Below, one piece after another: positions 1 to 10,196 of a stretch of DNA of 64,000 nt; within the stretch, counting starts at the first letter, position 1, and each line of letters starts with the position of its first letter. A model generated the notes under the pieces. The model worked only from the letters and a program-made list of their open reading frames with translations. It did no database searches and was not told the DNA's origin. The translations under genes and the position numbers were made by a program. This DNA comes from Chelonoidis abingdonii (taxonomy: Eukaryota > Chordata > Testudines > Testudinidae): the NCBI RefSeq assembly GCF_003597395.2, contig NC_133770.1, positions 81,404,269-81,468,268 on the forward strand, written 5' to 3'.

Positions 1-690
1 ATTTTTCTGATAGTGATATTGTGCAATAAAAAGAAACTTAAATGCTTACGGCTTCCAGTCCCTGTTTACACTATTTAATAAAATATATATATCGGCTTAC
101 AGGGCGGGAGTTGGGGGAAGGCATCACCATTTTGGGCACCACCAAAAATTATACAAACCTGCCACCTATGCCTATGGGGGAAACACCATTTTATAAAAAA
201 GGAATGTAATCACACAGGAAGAAGCTATGATATGTCTTGGGATTAGTGAATGCCTCTTTAACTGAGGTTTAGTAAAAGGCAACAGTTCTGCCATTATTTT
301 TATTCACCTAGTGGAAAATTATCGGAGCATATTTCATATAATTAGGATCGAGGATGGATTTGGCATCATGTACAGCAAATACCCCTGAACACTAATCTGG
401 TTTAGTTGGCATGATTGCCAGTGCTTGTCTTATGAGGAATATAATGGCAACAATTACCCTGGCAAGACAGAACGGAAACTGGAGGTAGCAAAACTGTGTT
501 GTCTTATATCCAAATACAGAGCGACTAGTGATCTCATGCAGTGATACAGCACAACTGTCTCAAACTAATTATGTTTAGCTTCCCTGGGAGTTGGGTCTTT
601 CCCTGATGAGCACTGAACATTCCTTTCATTTTCCACCACCACACTTGAAACCCCACATTTCTTCTGCTATCAAGGAGGACTAAACAAAAC
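1..690. other. Unassigned AT-rich non-coding DNA
   Basis: I see no convincing exon, RNA gene or recognisable repeat here. Reading frames are short and interrupted on both strands. Confidence 0.5.
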
Positions 691-698
691 TACACTTG

Positions 699-1587
699 GG
701 GCTTGGCTACACTGGAGAGTTGCAGCGCTGGTGGTGGGTTTACAGCGCTGCAACTTAGTAACTGTCCACACCTGCAAGGCACATCCAGCACTGCAACTCC
801 CTGGCTGCAGTGCTGGCTGTACACCTGGTCTGCTTGGGGTATAACGATTGCAGCGCTGGTGATGCAGTGCTGCCGTGTGCAGTGCCTGTTGTTCAAGTGT
901 GGCCACTAAAATGCTGTAATTGGCCTCCAGGGTATTAGGAGGTATTCCAGAATGCCTGTTCACAACAAACCGGAAGAGTGGCTGAACACTGGGCACCCCG
1001 GAGCTGCTTATCTAAAAAACAATCACAGTTCCTGTTTGCTCCAGCAACGAGCGGAGGCAGGCAGCACGGGAATTGCTTTGGAATGTTCACAGCTGTTTGC
1101 TTGAGGAGAGAAGCCACACGGCGGAGCGGAGGGGGAGTCCGTGTTGAGCAGCTGCTTATTGGTCTGAAGGCTATTTAGGAGTGCATAATTGCATTTAGTG
1201 AATAAGACAGGGGTGGAGAAGGGGTCGAAACTTGACGGTAGATGCTGTGTATCTTAGTCCTTAGAACTTGCAAGGCAAGGAGCTGACAAGAGTGTCAGCT
1301 CCAAAAATCCACTCTCTCTGTCTCCCCCACGCTCCCTGTCACACTCCACCCGAAAAGCACGTTGCAGCCACTTGAACGCTGGGATAGCTGCCCACAATGC
1401 ACCACTCCCAACAGCGCTGCAAATGCTGCAAATGTGGCCACACTGCAGCGCTGGTAGCTGTCAGTGTGGCCACACTGCAGCGCTGGTAGCTGTCAGTGTG
1501 GCCACACTGCAGAGCTTTCCCTACACAGCTGTACGAAGACAGCTGTAACTCCCAGCGCTGTACAGCTGTAAGTGTAGCCATGGCCTT
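699..1587. mobile_element. Non-autonomous hAT-like DNA transposon, ~890 bp
   Basis: The two ends are inverted. The left end contains GGCTACACT followed by GCAGCGCTGG near 706-730. The right end reads, in reverse complement, as GGCTACACTTACAGCTGTAC followed by AGCGCTGG. Subterminal sequence is also partly inverted: GTGGCC and a tract ending in AATGC occur near 900-955 and again in antisense near 1390-1440. The middle has no transposase-like frame. GCGCTG-rich ends of this kind are typical of turtle hAT MITEs, and a smaller relative lies at 37950. No clear 8-bp target duplication was found, so the outer boundaries are approximate. Confidence 0.6.
1433..1515. repeat. 32-bp tandem repeat, about 2.6 copies
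   Basis: A 32-base unit beginning TGTGGCCACACTGCAGCGCT starts at 1433 and repeats identically at 1465. A third partial copy at 1497 diverges after CTGCAG. It lies inside the right arm of the surrounding hAT-like element and probably arose by local duplication there. Confidence 0.9.
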
Positions 1588-2029
1588 GGAGACTGTCATC
1601 TGAGCTATTTAAGCAATGTGATGCTAAGGGTGCAATCCACAAAGGTACTTAACTGCCTAAGTCCATGTTAACTGCACTGCTGCGATCCACAAAACTCCTG
1701 CTTGGCTGCCACCTGATCTGGCAGATGCCTCAACTCACTTAGTGCCTAAATTTTTTTCCTCTGAGCATGTATGCTGCAACCTCATACTAGGCACCCATTT
1801 TCTGCCTGAGCATGGGCACTGGTGCTTCATGATAGGTGTCCAGATGCCTCTCTCCTGTCTAAGCCCCAGAGCTATTCACAAACCAGGAAAGAGGGGCATT
1901 CAGCCACCTAAAACGCATGCAGGGGCCCAATCTAGTAGTCATGCTCAGAGGGTGCCTACTGAATCAGGCCCTCAGGCAAGTTCACACAAAAAACTGAGGG
2001 GGCAGTGGGGAGACCTTCTTTATAATCTT

Positions 2030-2136
2030 TAGCCTAGTGGATCAAGTAGCTACACAGGATGTGGGAGACCTCCAGTTTAAGGCAGGAGAAGGGGATTTGA
2101 TCTGGGATCACTCAGGCCACAGCATCCACTAGGCTA
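2030..2136. repeat. Inverted pair of tRNA-like modules
   Basis: Plus-strand module 2030-2080 begins TAGCCTAGTGGATCAAGTAG (A-box-like) and ends CCAGTTTAA (degraded B box). Minus-strand module 2093-2136 reads TAGCCTAGTGGATGCTGTGG and ends CAGATCAAATCC. They face each other with a 12-base spacer. These are pol III promoter-like remnants, not tRNA genes: no cloverleaf is conserved. Confidence 0.55.
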
Positions 2137-2251
2137 CAGAATCATTCTAACTCATTCATTGGCCCAATTAACATTTAAGTAGTCCATTGTTTAATCACAG
2201 TAAAACAACTTCAGTAGGGGAGATTGCAGGAACCCCACATTAGAGTATTCA

Positions 2252-2303
2252 TAACCTTGGTTAGAGCATGCTCTTTAGTGGTAGCACACCTAGTTCAAAT
2301 CCC
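2252..2303 (+). repeat. tRNA-like module
   Basis: An A-box-like TTGGTTAGAGCATG is followed by a B-box-like TAGTTCAAATCCC at 2291-2303. It resembles the modules in the 12804 element. Confidence 0.5.
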
Positions 2304-2588
2304 TTCTTCTGCTCAGGAGGGGAGGGCCTTTACCTGAGGTGTCCCCATGTAGGCTAAAGGTTATAAGGGTGCGTCTCCCCATGCCCAAGCTGTTTTTTTT
2401 CAAGTCCTGCATGCAGTTTAGCCAGTCTATCTTCTCCCAGTTCATGGAGCACATGCAGAGCTAGGCACCTCTCTGAAGCCTGGACTTAGGTGTCTCTCTC
2501 TGAGAGAGGGGTAGGGCTTAGGATGCAGTCCTCTTAGCTAGCTTAGGTGGTTCCCTGCCTTGTGTGCTGGCTTTGGTGGATCTCTTAT

Positions 2589-2876
2589 GCCATGTCTACA
2601 TTACCTGCCGGATTGGCAGGTCATAATCGATCTATCGGGGATCGATTTATTGTGTCTTGTCTAGATACAATAAATCGATCCCTAAATCGATGCCCGTACT
2701 CCACCTCGGCAGGAGGAGTAAGTGGAGTCGATGGGAGAGCCGCGGCGGTCAACTTGCCACCATGAAGATGGCCAGGTAAGTCGAACTAAGATACTTCGAC
2801 TTCAGCTACGCGAATAGTGTAGCTGAAGTTGCGTATCTTAGATCAATCCCACCTCCTCCCCAGTGTAGACCAGCCC
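2589..2876. mobile_element. hAT-like MITE, ATCGAT-rich family (copy 1)
   Basis: The left terminus GCCATGTCTACATTAC is inverted against the right terminus (reverse complement GGCTGGTCTACACTGG). The interior has repeated ATCGAT words and a strong hairpin at about 2786-2841, whose arms start with CTAAGATACTTCGACTTCAG and its complement. A clear second copy is at 15194-15496. No coding capacity. It is nested inside the composite element at 1628-3024 and so is younger than it. Confidence 0.8.
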
Positions 2877-3024
2877 TCAGGTGCCTATCTCTCCCCGTTC
2901 ATTGTGTAGGAAACTAGGCACCTAACTTGGCTTTGTGTTGTTTCTGTGATTTTCGAGGTACCTAAAAGTTAGGCATCAAAACGCTCATTATTGCAACACC
3001 TAAATCTCTTTGCGGATTCCACCC

Positions 3025-4345
3025 AAAGTTTAGTCAGTTTGAGGGGCTGCTGTTGAGTGGCATTCCTTCCTTTTTCAGAGCTGACCAGTGTACTGACTCA
3101 GCAGCACTTTCAGCAACTGTTGGCCTGGGGAATCAGACTGAGACCAAGACCAAGATTTGGGCAGTGAACAGTCTAAGAGATAAATGCTAGTGCTCTAGTT
3201 TAGGAGATAAATTTCCTTGTTTTAAAGCAGGTATATATGTTATGTATATGTGCCAGGCTAGAGTGTTTTTTTGTTTGTTGCTAAAAGTAAGAGAGTTGCA
3301 ACCTTTTGAACAACTGATCAAAGCTTTCTGTTTCCTTTACCCATTCATTATGGAATATAGTAATGGAAATATGCTAATGAGATATATAGGTTCGGTACAA
3401 TGAAGATTAAGACATCTATATGCTTGGTTTCCTAAGTCATTAGTAAATAATTGCAAAATAACTTCTTATATCGTTTCCTTAGACACAAGCAATAATTTGG
3501 GAAGAAAGGATTTAGGCCAAAAATTTCAAAAGTGGACAGTAATTTTTGGTGCCGAAATTCAAATGTTCAAGTAGGTGCTGAACATCTGCAATTCCAGTTA
3601 AAGTCAGTGGGAGCTGCATGTACTCAGCACATTGGAAAATGATGTCTTAGGCTGGGCACTCAAAATCAATGGCTACTCTTGAAAACCGTCAGCCCTTATG
3701 AACACAAATTGTATAATTTTAGCTGAAAGCCTGGATCAAAGTTCCTGTTCATTTTTTTAACCTGATGCAAACCAAAGAAAATCAAAGGGATGCAGCTATT
3801 ACACAAGATAATACTGGTAAAGTACATAAATAGAATATGCCTATTGATTGGATAATATACTACTTTTGGATTTTATATATATATACACATACACCTCTGT
3901 CGCCACTTTGCTGAGATCTGATTATACATAATATATATCCCATAATATTCATTTCCCCACCTGCCTTTCACAACATGGCTAAGCAGATGATGTACATTAG
4001 TCTACACCCATTCAAGCTAATGTGCTGGAACAGGCAACTGTTTTTCTTGGCAACACTCCAAAAATGATATTGGCTAGTGGTTGTTTATCATGTGTATGAA
4101 CAGCAGCTTCTTGCAACTCAGCCTGGAGTTTAAATCTAACATCACCCATCCCTCATAACAGTACTGTAAGATTTAACAGTAATGGTCAAACTTGTTACAG
4201 TATATGATAGTGTTATTCATGCCTTTTTTACTGCTACTGTTGAACAGAGTGATCTATTTTGTTCTAATAGCAATCTAAACTTTGAGGTAACATTACTATA
4301 GTCTAGAATCTGATTTTCTAATCTTGGCTCAGATATATCTGACAG
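3025..4345. other. Unassigned non-coding DNA
   Basis: No gene seen. There is a short TA/CA-rich patch near 3871-3900 and one copy of the dispersed AAAGTCAGTGGGAGC-type motif at 3598. Confidence 0.5.
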
Positions 4346-4581
4346 TTTGTCTACACATGAAAATTAATCTGGAATATGGCAGGCAGGGTGTGAATTTAAA
4401 GTAGATTAAATATTCCTGATTAACTCCAAGTATGGATACTTATTTTGGAATAAGAATGCCCTTGTTTTGAATTAGCTTAATCTGTAAACTAATTTGGAAC
4501 AAGGCACTCATTGCAGATTAAGAGAGTCCATACATGGAATTAATAGTTATTCCTGACTAACTCCCCATGTAGACCAGCCAT
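4346..4581. mobile_element. hAT-like MITE, ~236 bp
   Basis: The left end TGTCTACACATGAAAATTAA is inverted against the right end (reverse complement GGTCTACATGGGGAG). Subterminal AATCTGGAATA and a GAATAACTATTAATTCC tract give partial internal complementarity. There is no reading frame. Confidence 0.6.
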
Positions 4582-5014
4582 TAGTGTAATATATGGATTA
4601 TAAAAACTTCCCCCAACCTCCATTAACAACTTTAATATTGTAAGGAACATCAGGTAAAAGTTCCTGTCAAATCCTGCTCTCATTTACAACCAGGCAATTC
4701 CATTACGGTGTACAAGTGCGTGGGAGCACAGGATTTGGCCTTCTATCACCAAGAAAACTGATCAGAGCTGCTCTTATAATTCAGGTGGAATCTGAGTCCC
4801 ACTGCTTACGTCTCTCTTCCTATAAATGCATCTGGTAGGGAGGATAAAACCTGTTCATCTAAATCAACACTGACCTGAACACTCACTCACAACTTGAACC
4901 AAACTGAATTATTTCTAAGATTCATAAGAGTTTCCTGATGGAAATAAAAGAGCCAAAATACAGTGAAAGGGGATATTCTCATGGTACTTCAGCCTAGTTT
5001 CCAGACCCAAAAGT
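4582..5014. other. Unassigned non-coding DNA
   Basis: No gene or recognisable repeat seen. Confidence 0.45.
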
Positions 5015-5265
5015 ATAAGAACATAAAAACAGCCAGACTAGGTCAGACCAAAGGTCCATCTAGCCCAATATCCAGTCTTCTGACTGCCAATGCCAGGTGC
5101 CCCAGAGGGAATGAACAGAACAGGTAATCATCCAGTGATCCATCCCCTGTTCCCCATTCCCAGCTTCTGATGAACAGAGGTTAGGGACGCCATCCCTGTC
5201 CATCCTGGCTAACAGCCATTGATGGATCTATCCTCCATGAACTTACCTAGTTCTTTTTTGAAATA
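5015..5265 (-). mobile_element. CR1-type LINE 3' tail fragment
   Basis: In reverse complement this reads CTAGATGGACCTTTGGTCTG followed by ATGTTCTTAT near the end, the layout of CR1-group LINE 3' ends. Two relatives lie on the plus strand at 39385-39580 (TGGACCTCGAGTCTGATCCA) and 50020-50122. Only untranslated tail sequence is present. Assignment to a subfamily would need a library search. Confidence 0.65.
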
Positions 5266-5439
5266 GATAAGTGTCTGAATTTTTTTTCAGCTTACGCTGC
5301 TCTACAGCCAAAATGCTTCTGAAATAAATGTAGTCAAACTTTACTAATTCTGTGTCACTGAGAACGAAAATGATGCTTAAAATTGTTGATTGGCTCTAGT
5401 CTAGCTGTTGGGCTCCAGACTACAGCAGTGGAATCTCCT

Positions 5440-5760
5440 GGCAGGTGATGTTAGGGTTTCCATGTTCCGTGACCGTCAAAAGGATCTTGTCCCATTCTTC
5501 TTCATGGAAGGAGATCTTGTAGCCTGCAACAACATCGATAGTGTGATGGCAGCCCTCAACATCATTCACGATCCAGATGAATAGAGACTGTTCATTGATT
5601 CATCAAAGACGAGTCTTAAAGCTGTTTTGCTGCATAATGGCAATGTTTTGCCATCAATTCCAGTTGGTCATGCAGTCCATATGAAGGAAACCTATGACAA
5701 CATGAAACAACTTTTGAGTGCATAAACTATGACCAACATCAGTGGCAGCTTTGTGGCGAT
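5440..5760 (+). pseudogene. Decayed upstream part of transposon-like gene
   Basis: Translation gives recognisable pieces continuing into the open frame downstream: LFIDSSKTSLKAVLLHNGN and SIPVGHAVHMKETYDNMK in one frame, then YDQHQWQLCGDLKVVALLLG in a second. An in-frame TAG at 5582-5584 stands where a tryptophan codon (TGG) would fit. A frameshift near 5715-5730 separates the two frames. The gene is therefore broken, although the 3' two thirds remain readable. Confidence 0.65.
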
Positions 5761-6507
5761 TTGAAGGTTGTTGCTCTCTTGCTTGGTCTGCAGACTGGAT
5801 ACACAAAGTACTGCTGTTTTCTCTGCAAATGGGATAGTCGTGCAAGAGATTCCCACTACATCAAGAAAGATTGGCCACTCCGACAGTCATTGGAGCCTGG
5901 GAGGAAAAGTGTTCAGCATCCACCACTTGTTGAATCAAGGAAGATTTTGTTACCACCCTTACACATCAAGCTGGGTCTGATGAAGAACTTTGTCAAGGCC
6001 ATTGACAAAACACAAGCAGCTTTCAAGTACCTCCGTGGAAAATTTCCAAGGTTAAGTGAAGCTAAGATAAAGGAAGGTGTCTTTGTTGGTCCTCAGATTC
6101 GTGAACTTCTTCGAGATGATGCATTTGACCATGCACTGCGTGGCAAAGAAAAGACGGCATGGAAAGCCTTCCAGTTAGTGGCAATAAATTTTCTCGGAAA
6201 CAACAAGGCAGACAACTACAGGTTGTTGGTGGAAAACCTCCTCAAGGCATACAAAAGCCTTGGTTGCAACATGTCACTAAAGATACATTTTTTGCACTCT
6301 CATCTAGATTTTTTTCCACCGAACTGCAGAGCAGTGAGCGACGAGCACGGCGAGCGATTTCACCAGGACATTGCAACAATGGAGAAACGCTATCAGGGCA
6401 AATGGAGCCCATCAATGCTTGCAGACTATTGCTGGACAGTGACAAGAGATGCTCCATTTAATGAATACAAGAGACAAGCCAAGAAGCGCCGAGTAGACAC
6501 TGAATAG
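5725..6507 (+). pseudogene. 3' part of a conserved transposon-associated gene, 248 codons open from 5761
   Basis: This is the only long protein-like frame in the window. The frame is open from about 5725, but the first listed start (TTG at 5761) is not a believable initiator, so this is the C-terminal part of a longer protein. Visible features are a cysteine pair in YCCFLCKWDSRARD, the block LLPPLHIKLGLMKNFVKA, the block KIKEGVFVGPQIREL, the highly characteristic SDEHGERFHQDIATMEKRYQ, and a basic tail. From memory, close relatives occur in many arthropod and some vertebrate genomes as uncharacterised, repetitive proteins; I cannot name the transposon superfamily. Acidic and histidine residues in the DEHGE block could be catalytic, but that is inference. 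Stops and a frameshift upstream (5440-5760) argue it is dead. No flanking terminal repeats were found. A polyadenylation-like ATAATAAATTTT follows at about 6548. Confidence 0.7.
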
Positions 6508-6560
6508 GACTAAACTATGTACATAATAGTTTTTTGCCTTTTGTTTCATAATAAATTTTA

Positions 6561-8490
6561 TTTATATAACCCTTTTGCTGATTTTTAAAGTGTTACATAA
6601 ACAGGACAGGTGAAATATTATCATGTAAAGCAACCATAAACACATGAAAAGACCTAGGTTTACAATTTATGATTAAAACTCTACTATCTACACAATATAC
6701 ATAGACATAAAATGTAAAAACTTAAATATCTTAGAAACAGTAGCCAATCAGTTGTTTTAATTGTCATATTTGAATTCAGCACATCAAAATACATAATAAA
6801 TACCACATTTTATCTCTGAAGCAGACGACTTCTCAAACATTGTAGACCAGTGTTATCTGAACTGAATCTGTTGGAATTCTGCTGGCACAACATCTACAGC
6901 CTGGGCTCGAACTTACACCTCTTGGAACCAATGGGAGATTTACTTTTGCCTTAATGGGAAATGTTTGTTTATTGAAATATGGACTCCACTAAAATGCATG
7001 CGTAGATTACATCAAAATATGTGGAAACCTCTGAATGAGCAAAAACAGGTCTTAGAAACGGGTTAGTTGTAGTCAAACAGCAAACCTCAGCAAGGATGTG
7101 TTCAGTGATAAACATTTATCTTGCATTGAATCTTGTGCCTAGTCAACACTCCATTTATTGACTGTACAGCTGTTACTGGGATTGCCAAAGCATACACCTG
7201 TTAAAAGGCAGTATCAGTGTACTGTGCAATGATCATGATAGAGGTGGCCAAGCAACATTGTTTTGTGCACCCATGATTTGCAAGATGTAGCTTGCCCTCA
7301 CTGACTATGTCTCCTGCAGGCTATGCTGGAATCAGAGCAGGAGAATTTATGCAGGCCTGAACTGAAGTATTTGCAATAAACACACTTTCCATTTGAGTTA
7401 ATGCACAAGATTAACAAAGTTCTAAAATTACCTGTGATCATGCGTGAGATCCTTGTCTGTTTCCAGTACCAGACTGCAACATTTTTGTCACTGATAAGGA
7501 GTGAATATGTCAATTAATTACCATCTTTCAATTAACTGTAATTGTGACTTACCTTTCCCTAAAGAAATTTTTGTGTAATACAAACAGCAATACCACAGAA
7601 CTAGATCTGTTACTTCCTTAGGGTTTTGCTGACAGTGTGTTTGATACCAAACAGATGTTCCACTTTTCTTCTGGTAATGGACAGGAGCACCTAATGGGTA
7701 ATTCAAGACAGACATCTCTACTCCAGCATCTCATTGACTGACACTCAACTTTGTTCTTATTTTGTCAAATTAGCTCAGTGTGATATTGATGGTTTTGTTA
7801 CCTGATAGTCTCAATGGAGATGGCAAGAACACTCATGTTTTCAAGTGGCTGTGTATATTCAGTGCAAGCAATGACAACTACTGGGATAACTTTTAAAAGG
7901 CTTCCTATTATAGTGTGCACTGACCAACACAGCACCCCCTCGTGAAAGGACACAGCATCACAGGAACTCTTCCTCTCTAGCACTGCGTCATGTCCTGGTT
8001 CCACATTGGTCTGCCAACTCCATGGTCTAACTTTCCAGTCAGATCAGCTCTCAGTCCAGACCTCTTCCAGGATTAGTGGAAGACAAATGAAATCTCAACT
8101 CAAAATAGCCATTTGGGTGTTAAAGTCCATAATAAAAACCTTAGTCCTTCACAGAAACCCAAGGTCAATGTTACCAAGATTAAGAACCTGACTTGGCCAG
8201 GTAACTTGGGTTAGGCTCTGCTGCCCTGTCCTGTTTTGGCTTCACCCAGAACTAGGGCTCCTAGTTAAAGGAAACAAACCTTTTTAGCTCGCCTGTTGGG
8301 CTCTGATTGCCTCTGCCTACTCTTGGCCCTTCTAGGTGCCAGAGGACCAACTCTCTCTAGTTCTACATTCAGCTGATCCTGGGAGGCCTCTCTAGGCAAC
8401 CTCTGGAGGTCTGAACTCACTGCTTTTCCCTTTCATCAGGGAACCTTATTAGGGCAAATTTTGCCAAGGTGGTTGGTTCTCTGGCAGGGG
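6561..8490. other. Unassigned non-coding DNA
   Basis: No gene is visible. Frames at 7298-8004 on the minus strand are short, lack protein-like composition and are not adjacent to splice sites I would trust. A somewhat GC-richer stretch at 8220-8480 may be an old repeat, but I could not place it. Confidence 0.45.
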
Positions 8491-8527
8491 ACAAGTGACT
8501 ATGGACAGCTGGTCCATAGTCACTTGT
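8491..8527. repeat. Perfect 16-bp inverted repeat (hairpin)
   Basis: The left arm ACAAGTGACTATGGAC (8491-8506) and right arm GTCCATAGTCACTTGT (8512-8527) are exact complements with loop AGCTG. There is no T-tract or RNA gene nearby, and the arms do not extend into the flanks. Confidence 0.95.
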
Positions 8528-8794
8528 CTTGGTTAAAACCAAGCTAATGGCCAGCTGTTTACACACACTACTGTTCCCAGAGAATAGAACTGTCAAGAAT
8601 TGAGCACTTTCTGTAGCTTTCTAACTAAATTGGCTAAAAATGTATTGTAGCCACTGAATTAATGTTCATACCCAGAATGAAGGCCTCAGAAGCATCAGAT
8701 CTGATGCTACATCCTGTAAGGATTTTTTTTGCAAACAGACTTGTCCTATTATATCATTTGGCATATCAATTTAATCTTCATAAACTTTATATTG
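8528..8794. other. Unassigned non-coding DNA
   Basis: Nothing recognised between the hairpin and the CR1 fragment. Confidence 0.4.
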
Positions 8795-10196
8795 TATAGG
8801 GCAGTGAGGTCCCAGAGGACTGGAGAAAGCAAACATAGTACTTATCTTTAAAAAGAGAAACAAAGAGGACCTGGATAATTAAAGACCAGTCAGCCTATCT
8901 TAAACACCTGGAAAGATACTGGAATGAAGTAAGGACCTAGGATAATAAAACATAGCCAACATAGATTTTTCAAGAACAGATCATGCCAAACCACCCTCAT
9001 TTACTTCCTTGACAGGGTTACTGGACTAGTGGTTGGGGCAAAGCTGCAGACATGATATATCTTGATTTTAGTAAGGCTTTTAATACCATCCCACATGACA
9101 TTCTCAGAAGCAAACTAGAGAAATATGATCTAACAGAAATTATTATAAGATGGGTGCACAACTGGTTGAAAGACTATATTCAAATAACAGTTATCAATGG
9201 TTTGCTGTCAAACTGTGAGGACATATCTAGTGGGATCCCACTGGAGTCAGTCTGGGGTCCAGTACTGGTCAATATTTTCATTAATGACCTGATAATGAAG
9301 TGGAGAGTATGCTTATAAAATTTGCAGATGACACAAGGCTGGGAGGGGATGCAGGCACGTCGGAGGACAGGATTAGAATTCAAAATGACCTTGAAAAATT
9401 GAAGAATTGATCTGAAATCAACAAGATTAAATTAAATAAAGACAAGGGCAAAGTACTACACTTAGGAAAGAAAAATCAAACGCACAACTACAAAATGGAA
9501 AATAACTATCCAGGGGGTAGTACTGCTGAAAAGCATGTGGGGTTCCAGTGGATCACAAATTGATCATGAGTCCGCAATGTGATACAGTTGTGAGAAGGGC
9601 CAATATTATTATGAGATGTAGTAACTGGAATATTTTATGTAAGACATGGGACGTGGTAATTGTCCAGCTCTACCTGGCACTGGTGAGGCCTCAGCTGGTG
9701 TTCTGTGTCTACACTTTAGGAAGATGTGAACAAATTGGAAAGAGTCCAGAGGAGATCTACAAAAAATGATAAATGGTTTAGAAAACCTGACCTATGAGGA
9801 AAAGTTAAAAAAACTGGGCATTTTCAGTCTTGAGAAAAGAAGACTGATGAGGGGAGACCTGATAACAGTCTTCAAATATGTTAAGGGCTGTTTCAGAGAG
9901 AATGGTGATCAATTGTTCTTCATGTCAACTGGAGATAGGACCAGCAGTAGTGGGCTTAATCAAGCAAAGGAGACTTCACATGTTAGGAAAAACTTTCCAA
10001 CTATAAGGGGAATTAAGCTCTGGAATAGGCATCCAAGGGAGGTTGTGGAATCTCCATCACTGGAAATTTTTAAGAACAGGATAGACAAACACTTGTCAGG
10101 GATAGTCTAGATTTATCTGGTCCTGCTTCAGCACAGGATGCTGGACTTGATGGCTTCTTGAGCTCCCTTCCAGCTCTACATTTCTACAATTCTGTG
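8795..10196 (+). mobile_element. CR1 LINE, 5'-truncated
   Basis: This is a 5'-truncated CR1 retrotransposon keeping the second half of ORF2. The start encodes the VPEDWRK-like lead-in to the reverse transcriptase. The frame at 9052-9318 carries MIYLDFSKAFNTIPHDIL (reverse transcriptase core with the first catalytic aspartate) and a degraded SGIPLESVWGPVLVNIFIND block. FADDTRLGG is readable at about 9318-9346 after a frameshift. The C-terminal part continues at 9640-10110 with LVRPQLVFCVY-like and YEEKLKKLGIFSLEKRRLMR sequence. The 3' end has the usual CR1 pattern of a CCCTTCCAGCTCTA box and a TTCTAC/TTCTGTG tail. Multiple stops and frameshifts make it non-functional. Confidence 0.9.
9052..10110 (+). 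pseudogene. CR1 ORF2 reverse transcriptase remnant
   Basis: The open pieces are 9052-9318 (finger/palm region with DFSKAF), 9548-9769 and 9766-10110 (C-terminal region ending in EVVESPSLEIFKNRIDKHL). The family enzyme copies its own RNA at a nicked target. Here the frame is broken at least three times and the endonuclease domain is absent. Confidence 0.85.

Larger units (their letters stand above)
1628..3024. mobile_element. Composite repeat element with tRNA-like modules (copy 1), split by a MITE
   Basis: The ends are inverted: GGGTGCAATCCACAAAGG at 1628 against the reverse complement of the right end, GGGTGGAATCCGCAAAG, at 3024. Inside are repeated CCTAA/TTAGG-type words and at least three tRNA-like modules at 2030, 2093 and 2252. 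The copy is interrupted by an unrelated MITE at 2589-2876. A second copy with similar ends and more modules is at 12804. No transposase or reverse transcriptase is visible, so its class is uncertain; a non-autonomous DNA element that captured SINE heads is my inference. Confidence 0.5.

Noticed and set aside
1433..1515. CRISPR-like direct repeats
   Set aside because: The repeats are contiguous without spacers and lie in a vertebrate transposon.
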